From contig NC_134851.1 in assembly GCF_965363235.1 (NCBI RefSeq), positions 51,154,833-51,218,832 on the forward strand: a stretch of 64,000 nucleotides of DNA, given 5' to 3'. Both the position numbers and the translations under genes were made by a program. This DNA is from Mytilus galloprovincialis. Its lineage: Eukaryota > Mollusca > Bivalvia > Mytilida > Mytilidae. Of this stretch, positions 58,301-64,000 are shown piece by piece. Below the pieces are notes generated by a model. The model had not been told where the DNA came from, ran no database searches, and saw only the letters and a list, made by a program, of their open reading frames with translations. How positions within the stretch are numbered: position 1 is the first letter of the stretch; each line of letters opens with the position of its first letter.

Positions 58301-58960
58301 CTTCAAATAAGAGCATTAATTTTAGTAGACTAACTCCCACTTTTCCACATTTTTATGCTCAAGAGTTTTTCTACCAATAAGATAAGAATAAATGAAGACT
58401 TTGAGACAGTTCCCTAATCATGCAAACAAACAAATGTAATAAATATATCTTTTTTACTTCTAAAAATTCTAAACTGAAAGTAAAACCAGGAAAAGCTGCC
58501 ACTTAAAAAAAACTTTTATGAATTGTTTGCTCTCAACATTTTTTTAAAAGTTTAGAATCAATATTACACATTTTATATTTCAAATTATTATGCAACCAAC
58601 ATAAAAATGCATACAACAACAGAAAAAGAAAATAAGATTTTTTCCAAATTTTGGGGGTTGTCTCCAAAAATACAGGTTAGATGTAACAGGTATAACTTTA
58701 AGAATTAAAATAACATAAGCCAAATTAATATATATTTCACTCAATACCATTTAAAAACTTCAATGATATATTATACTCATTCATTATAACAAGTCAAATT
58801 TCATGTTAACTGAGAAAAAAATAATACCTCACCATTGATGAGATAGAACAACATCTTACAGAAAACAAATGTCTGATATTAAATACCAAATGATAGAAGT
58901 TGAGTCTGTGATTTCCTTTATATCTGACCATTTACACTGGACACATTTATACACACTATA
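55400..58960. other. Downstream flank of WAC, no gene seen
   Basis: 3.5 kb of AT-rich sequence with few recognisable repeats, unlike the rest of the window. Directly 3' of the WAC stop codon, so part may be its 3' UTR, but no polyadenylation site can be chosen by eye. Open frames here (for example 56914-57207 on the minus strand) have no domain. Confidence 0.45.
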
Positions 58961-58967
58961 TAACCTG

Positions 58968-59061
58968 TTACTGTGATGATGACGTGAATGGCTGTGATGA
59001 GGAAAATGATGGCGGCTTCATGCCTTCTAACTGATGAACTTGTTGATTTAAAAACAGGATC
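58968..59061 (-). CDS. WAC: WAC last coding exon: end of coiled coil and stop
   Basis: Acceptor TCTTGTTTTAG at 59062. The split AGG codon completes EQR, followed by ILFLNQQVHQLEGMKPPS and a Ser-rich end, then TAA at 58968-58970. Confidence 0.9.
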
Positions 59062-62000
59062 CTAAAACAAGACATCAGTTATTACATAATATGCATTTCA
59101 AAATAAAACCTATTGCAGTCAATACAGACATATTAAAATGGTTAAATCCCTTCTCTGATACCTGGGAAGAAAAGTATGTGTACTTTCTACTAGGATATTA
59201 TCCAATGCTTATCTACCAAACTTCTTTTTCATTTCTGTAGACTTTTTTCTAAAATGCTTTCATGGCTTTGGACTGTTCCATAATCATGATAATTGAACTT
59301 ATATAATTAAATGTCGCTGAGTTGTTGTATTTTATTGAGTAACCAAAGCCCTTGTTTTACTGATTATGATGGTTTTAAACATTGTATCACTGTGTAATGA
59401 ATCAATATAATAAATATAGTTAGCCATGTTATTCCTGAAAACTGTGAAGGAGACAGATCTCAAGAAAATGTAACTTATGAGGTATTTAAGATCATAAAAC
59501 ATCTATGTACAATATATTGGTTATCCAGCTACCTTCAGGATTTGTAAGGCAAAAGTAGCTGAAATGCCTTTTTGTCAGCTGAATTAAACTGTTTCATTTT
59601 CATCATGTTCATTGGCCTTTTCTGATGTTCTTTGAATTGCTTAAGCCTTATATGTCAATAAAACACACTTGCAAGATTTGGTGTGTAATAGTTTTTGTGC
59701 CATAAATTGACCTTGTTCTTACCTTTGTTCATGAAGTGTAGATTGTATTTCAGCCAGCCTCACTAATGATCGAGCTCTCTTTAAATTAACACTAACTTGA
59801 CTGCAATGAAAACTACCAATCTTTAAACCTTCTTCCCAATATCTATTTGCCTGAAAAAGAATTCACATTTTTTACATTATATCTATATACTCATTTTCAT
59901 GCTTACAGCAATAGATATAAACAATAAATCAGTAAGTAAAAAAAAAAAAAAATAGAATTACATTACTTATGTTCAAATCTTAAAATAGTATTGATGTATG
60001 CCATGTCCAGGAAGGGTATCATGGGTATTGGTAATCATATCAGTCAAAAGAGGGTCAAATTTCCTGAGCAGCCATGTCAAGCAAAATACTTCTGAAGTCT
60101 CCCAAACATCCCCTTCGGAACACAATATATTTGTCTTATTACACCCAAATGTTAATGTAATGATTAAAAAATTTGAAATCCAATTCCATTATTCTCTTTC
60201 TTTTAGATGTAAGCAAAAGCAACCACATCACAAAAATGTTCAAATTTCTTTGTGGAGGGTATAAAAAGGAATACATGTTTTGGGAAATACATTAGTTGAG
60301 AGGGTAACAAAGGCATTGCCTTGTGCATTAATCCTGGTGATGGTGAAATATAAAAAATATTTGGGAAATTATTAGAAACACACTAGATCTATATCAATTA
60401 ATTAAATAATCGAGAATACTTAAACTATAAGAAATGTAAGTACAGTCGAACCTTGTTGTGTTGAATCGAAGGGACCAGACGAAAGTAGTCGAAGGGACCA
60501 GACGAAAATGTAGTCGAAGGGACCAGACAAAAGTATTCGACTCATCGAGGTTAGACTCAACCCAGGTCGAGTGTGACGTCATATATTTTAAATGTATGAA
60601 ATACCAATATGTGATTTCTGTAAACTAGATGCATGTTTATTGACCATTGTGCTTTTTTCGATATGATAATATATGATTGTGTATTTATGTTCTGTATTTT
60701 TAAGATTCAACCCACAACATTCACAAATAAAATCAATACACAAATATTTACAAAGGTCAATCACTATAAATTATGGAATCACTCGCGAAAATATTTTCAT
60801 AACTAATCTTGAAAGAATGTGAACAGTGTTCATAGATTAAAAAGACCGACTCATGATAATTAATAAAATATTTTAATCCATTTAATTATTGTTCTTATTC
60901 TTGGTTAATTTAATCTCAGCTTGGGTCATTAAAATTCATTTCGTTTTTATACCAAGTGAAATAGGTTCAGCACATTCAAGTTCCGCTTGGACGATCAACA
61001 AAGGTGTTGATTAGCTGTCATCATAAACATGTCATTTTAACTGTTTTACAAACAAGTATGTTTACACAGCTTTAATCACTTATGGAAATGAATAGGTTAA
61101 ACAAGGAAAACATAAGTTATGAATTTTATTTTTAAAGTTTTTATTTCTTTCAATTTTTTTTTTAATTTTGAACTTCTAGACATCGCAGTCAATTTACATC
61201 AATTTTACATCGATGGGACTTAAGAATTAGCTCGACTTAACAGAGTATTCGAATCATACGAGTTCGACTCATCAGAGGTTAAAATGCATTGATCAAACCG
61301 GAATTATGCCGGGACCGAGAAATTACTTCGACTGTAGTATCTGATTATTTATGTCCGACACTTAAAAGTAGACTCCTGTTGGACTGCATCTGCCATCCAC
61401 ATGAAGCATTAAAAATCTACCTACCTGTCTTTCTGCATGTTCAGCCTGCCAGCCAGACACATGGCTAACTAAATTTTCATTGTAATATTGTTTTAAAGAG
61501 TTCATCATATCAGCTGCTGGATCTTTAGTAACACCCATGTTTGTTAGTGGACCTGCCTCTACACATGCATTCTGAGAACTTGTTGTACTATTTGGACTCA
61601 TGCTGAAATACAAAAGTTAAACTTATTTACAAACACCAATTATTTATGAAAATGTTTGCCTTAATAGAAAGAATCAATTTGACATTGTATAAGAAGCTTG
61701 GAAAAATGCAGGGAGGTAAAGCCATTCCAAATCTACTTTTTACAAGCTCTAAGATGGAAGTAATTATTGTCTTAGAATATGTTTTTCTGTAGGGTCTACA
61801 ATACAACTTTTTATTCAGGTACAAATTATTGTTAAACTAGAGTTTGCTTTTCTTTCACTCCTTTTTCATTAGTTTACCCAGCCATTTAAAGTATACATAG
61901 GTTGTGAGCCTCAGCTGATTTCTATCACATTTTAATAAATTTTTCATATGTTAAGGTTCTATCTGCTAAAATTCTTTCATTATGCAATTGAAGAATTTCA

Positions 62001-63458
62001 GTAGATTTAAAAATTTGTAAGGGTTCTGCGGAACCCAGTGTCTCGCCTACTTTTGCAGTAAATTGCAGGCTCAACAAAATTGAGGGAAAAAATCAATAAA
62101 AATTTACGCTTGATACTATCTTTTGATTGTAAGAAGCTTCTGTCCAAGTTTGGTAAAAATCCAGGATAGTTAATGAATCTAATAAATGTTTTAAAAACTT
62201 TAACTGCAGACTGGATGTAATGTTAACTGGAAGAAAAACTAAGTCCATTTATAAGTAAAATACAGATACACAGGTACAAAATATTAACAAAATTTCCTTC
62301 TAGATACTAGCTTTTGATCAGTAACAAGCTTCTGTCCAAGTTTGGTACAAATCAAAAATAGTATAAGAAAGTTATCAAATTTTTTAAAAATTTAACCACA
62401 GAGCGAATGTGTGCTGGCAGAAAATCTAAGTCCATTTAAAGTAGAATACGGAAAAAATGGATTTATCGTTTTACAAAATTTACTTCTGGATACTATCTAA
62501 TGATCATAAACAAGCTTCTGTCCAAGTTTGGTAGAAATCCAGGATAGTTTAAGAAAGTTATTAAAATTTTAAAAGCTTTAACCACAGAGTGAATGTAATG
62601 TTTTCCCGCAGAAAAACTAAGTCCATTTATAAGTAAAATACGGAAAAAATGGAATTTTATTTTCACAAAATTTACTTCTGGATACTATCTAATGATCATA
62701 AACAAGCTTCTGTCCAAGTTTGGTAGAAATCCAGTATGGTTTAAGAAAGTTATTAAAATTTCAAAAACTTTAACCACAGAGTGAATATTTGTGGACGCCG
62801 CCGCCGACGATGACGGAATGTAGGATCGCTTAGTCTCGCTTTTTCGACTAAAGTCGAAGGCTTGACAAAAATGTAAAATGCAATAAAACCTAAAAAGTAT
62901 GTTTCATTTTGTATATAAGTTTCTTTATGTAAGAAAAATAAGTTGTTTTCAGTGTGCATGACTGAAAAATGTTTCTTGAATAATCTCTACCAAAGAAATT
63001 TGTGTATAATTTTCTTTATTTTGACTATACTACATAAATTTACCATGATGTTCTGCTTGTATCTGATGCTGGACTTTCTCCTCCTTGCCTGTCATCTCCT
63101 TTCACAGAAAAATGATGTGATGTCATGTGATTACCATCCATAGATATCTCTTGCAACATATCTAAGTGTGGTGATGGATGCGTTACCATTCTCATATTAG
63201 GGGAATGCTGTTGGACATGCATCCTTCCATTCATAGGAGGTGTTGGTTGCTGTGACATCACTCGGCCATAAATTGATCCCTGGTTTTGGACTGGCACATG
63301 TGACGTCATTTGAAGGTGAGGATTGGATATTGTCTGTTGGGGATGTGTTCTATTCATTGAGTGCTGGTGGCTAGATGTGATTGGGATTTGAATTGGAGCA
63401 CTCCTCGTGGCTGGATGTGGTTGCTGTTGTGAAGTAACCGGGGTGTGACCATCAGGAC
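58968..63458 (-). CDS. WAC: WAC orthologue (WW domain-containing adaptor with coiled coil), 3' part
   Basis: Last four exons, 63044-63458, 61425-61602, 59723-59850 and 58968-59061, all AG/GT with consistent phases. They encode about 270 residues: a Gln/His/Pro/Ser-rich disordered stretch, then YYNENLVSHVSGWQAEHAER and a C-terminal coiled coil, VNLKRARSLVRLAEIQSTLH then EQRILFLNQQVHQLE, which matches the conserved end of WAC ([20 protein letters not shown] in vertebrates, from memory). WAC is a nuclear adaptor that binds RNF20/RNF40 through this coiled coil, promoting H2B monoubiquitination at transcribed genes; roles in mTORC1 and autophagy are also reported. The WW domain and start are upstream of the window. 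The tail after the coiled coil (GMKPPSFSSSQPFTSSSQ) is Ser-rich and differs from the vertebrate end. Confidence 0.88.
59723..59850 (-). CDS. WAC: WAC exon: first part of coiled coil
   Basis: Acceptor TTCTTTTTCAG, donor CAAAG|GTAAGA. Encodes ANRYWEEGLKIGSFHCSQVS and VNLKRARSLVRLAEIQSTLH, then EQ. Confidence 0.9.
60443..61334. mobile_element. Pogo/Tigger-like non-autonomous element in a WAC intron
   Basis: The ends CAGTCGAACC and (inverted) CAGTCGAAGT are flanked by TA on both sides (60441-60442, 61335-61336), as expected of Tc1/mariner-superfamily elements; CAGTCGAACCT-like ends are typical of the pogo/Tigger branch. Subterminal ATTCGACTCATCGAGGTT is mirrored by TTCGACTCATCAGAGGTT. Near the left end the block GTCGAAGGGACCAGACGAAA is present three times. 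No transposase frame in 892 bp. Confidence 0.72.
61425..61602 (-). CDS. WAC: WAC exon: start of conserved C-terminal region
   Basis: Acceptor CTTTTGTATTTCAG, donor AGACAG|GTAGGT. Encodes MSPNSTTSSQNACVEAG to SLKQYYNENLVSHVSGWQAE and HAERQ, matching the HVxxWPAxxxEKQ segment of WAC. Confidence 0.88.
62080..62870 (+). repeat. AAGCTTCTGTCC repeat array, four units, in a WAC intron
   Basis: AAGCTTCTGTCCAAGTTTGG occurs at 62134, 62326, 62512 and 62704 (spacings 192, 186 and 192 bp). Each unit continues with CCAGGATAGTTTAAGAAAGT-like, AACTTTAACCACAGAGTGAA-like and AAACTAAGTCCATTTATAAG blocks. The array starts near a GGTTCTGCGGAACCCAGTGT tract and ends GCCGCCGCCGACGATGACGG, TAGTCTCGCTTTTTCGAC, AAGTCGAAGGCTTGACAAA. 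Confidence 0.82.
63044..63458 (-). CDS. WAC: WAC exon: disordered Gln/His/Pro-rich region
   Basis: Acceptor CTTTGTTTTAG, donor TCATG|GTAAAT. 415 nt; enters in phase 1 with GT and leaves with TG, which with C of the next exon makes Cys. Low-complexity PHPATRSAPIQIPITSSHQH, then MVTHPSPHLDMLQEISMDG and GGESPASDTSRTS. No folded domain expected. Confidence 0.85.
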
Positions 63459-63459
63459 C

Positions 63460-64000
63460 TAAAACAAAGTCTGAAATGTATTATTCATCATTTATTATTA
63501 ACAGGAATTCTGTATACAAAAAAAACAAACTTTTTAAGTTATAATATGTATAAAGCTATAAATCTATATTGAAGATCAAATGTCTAAATTCCACAAACTT
63601 TTATGTTAAAATAATAATAGTCATTATTAAACAGTTTCTTACTAGACACATTTAGAAATAAATGAAATACCTGCTATCCACCAGAAAAGTGAAAACAGCT
63701 TTCTGAAACGCATCAATCACATGTATGACTAAGTCTCAGAAGAACAAGTCATACAGAACGTGTATAATTTTTACTGTTTTGTAGGGGAACGTTTAGTTTT
63801 TGTTGTAAATGTTGAATAAGAACCATGCAGTGATTTTGCTAGCCCTCGTCACTTTCGTAATTTAAGAAGGGGTTTTCGCATTGACGAAAGTATTTCAAAT
63901 CAATTTCGTCACTTAAATTTTGAAAGTGTAAAAATATTTTCACATTAAAATACTATAAATCTACCTGTCTTTATGTTTTTGACAAGTTTATGACCCTCAC
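63460..64000. other. WAC intron sequence, no exon seen
   Basis: Upstream of the acceptor at 63459. A run with CTCGTCACTTTCGTAATTTA and TTTTCGCATTGACGAAAGTA, TTTCGTCACTTAAA repeats a CGTCACTT/GACGAAAG motif; nothing coding is recognised. Confidence 0.45.

Overview
The window is animal nuclear DNA: AT-rich, made mostly of intergenic sequence and degenerate transposable elements, with spliced host genes bounded by GT/AG introns. The repeat families (the inverted-repeat family ending CATTTCCATTCTCAATTTT, the tail carrying a GAGAGTTGTCTCATTGGCA block, the family carrying GAGCGTCACTGATGAG) are ones I associate with bivalve molluscs, most likely a mussel (Mytilidae). That assignment is recognition, not a search result.

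Host genes. (1) 23,154-27,624 (+): a complete class A, probably neuropeptide-type, GPCR. Six coding exons give 344 aa, all intron phases agree, and there is a 5' UTR splice acceptor. (2) 45,337-48,476 (-): an opsin in two recognisable exons. The retinal-binding lysine, disulfide cysteines and ECL2 glutamate are kept, but three class A signature motifs are altered and a foldback transposon abuts the splice acceptor of the last exon. (3) 58,968-63,458 (-): the last four exons of a WAC orthologue (WW-domain adaptor with coiled coil), complete to the stop codon, with its 5' part beyond the window.

Layout. 1-5,229: a decayed Ty3/gypsy-type pol with integrase before reverse transcriptase (GMR1-like order), split by a 2,930-bp element with perfect 18-bp inverted ends and a TTAA duplication. 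The RT runs out into a 35-bp minisatellite (5,228-5,775). 5,800-23,100: no host gene recognised; MITE-like foldbacks and retroelement tails. 23-28 kb: GPCR gene with repeat-filled introns. 28.9-35.4 kb: nested dispersed repeats, a broken LINE 3' end and a short RT tail. 36-42 kb: satellites, including a 1.2-kb minisatellite of 21- and 18-bp units, and LINE scraps. 42,173-44,361: two truncated copies of an RT-encoding retroelement joined head to head, so that about 700-bp inverted arms flank an RT fragment. 45-48.5 kb: opsin. 48.8-55.4 kb: foldbacks and tandem-unit repeats. 55.4-58.9 kb: quiet AT-rich sequence downstream of WAC. 59-63.5 kb: WAC exons, with a pogo-like element and a four-unit repeat array in the introns.

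No operon-like or defence-system logic is seen. The main interest is in nested and chimeric mobile elements, and in transposon pressure on the opsin gene.
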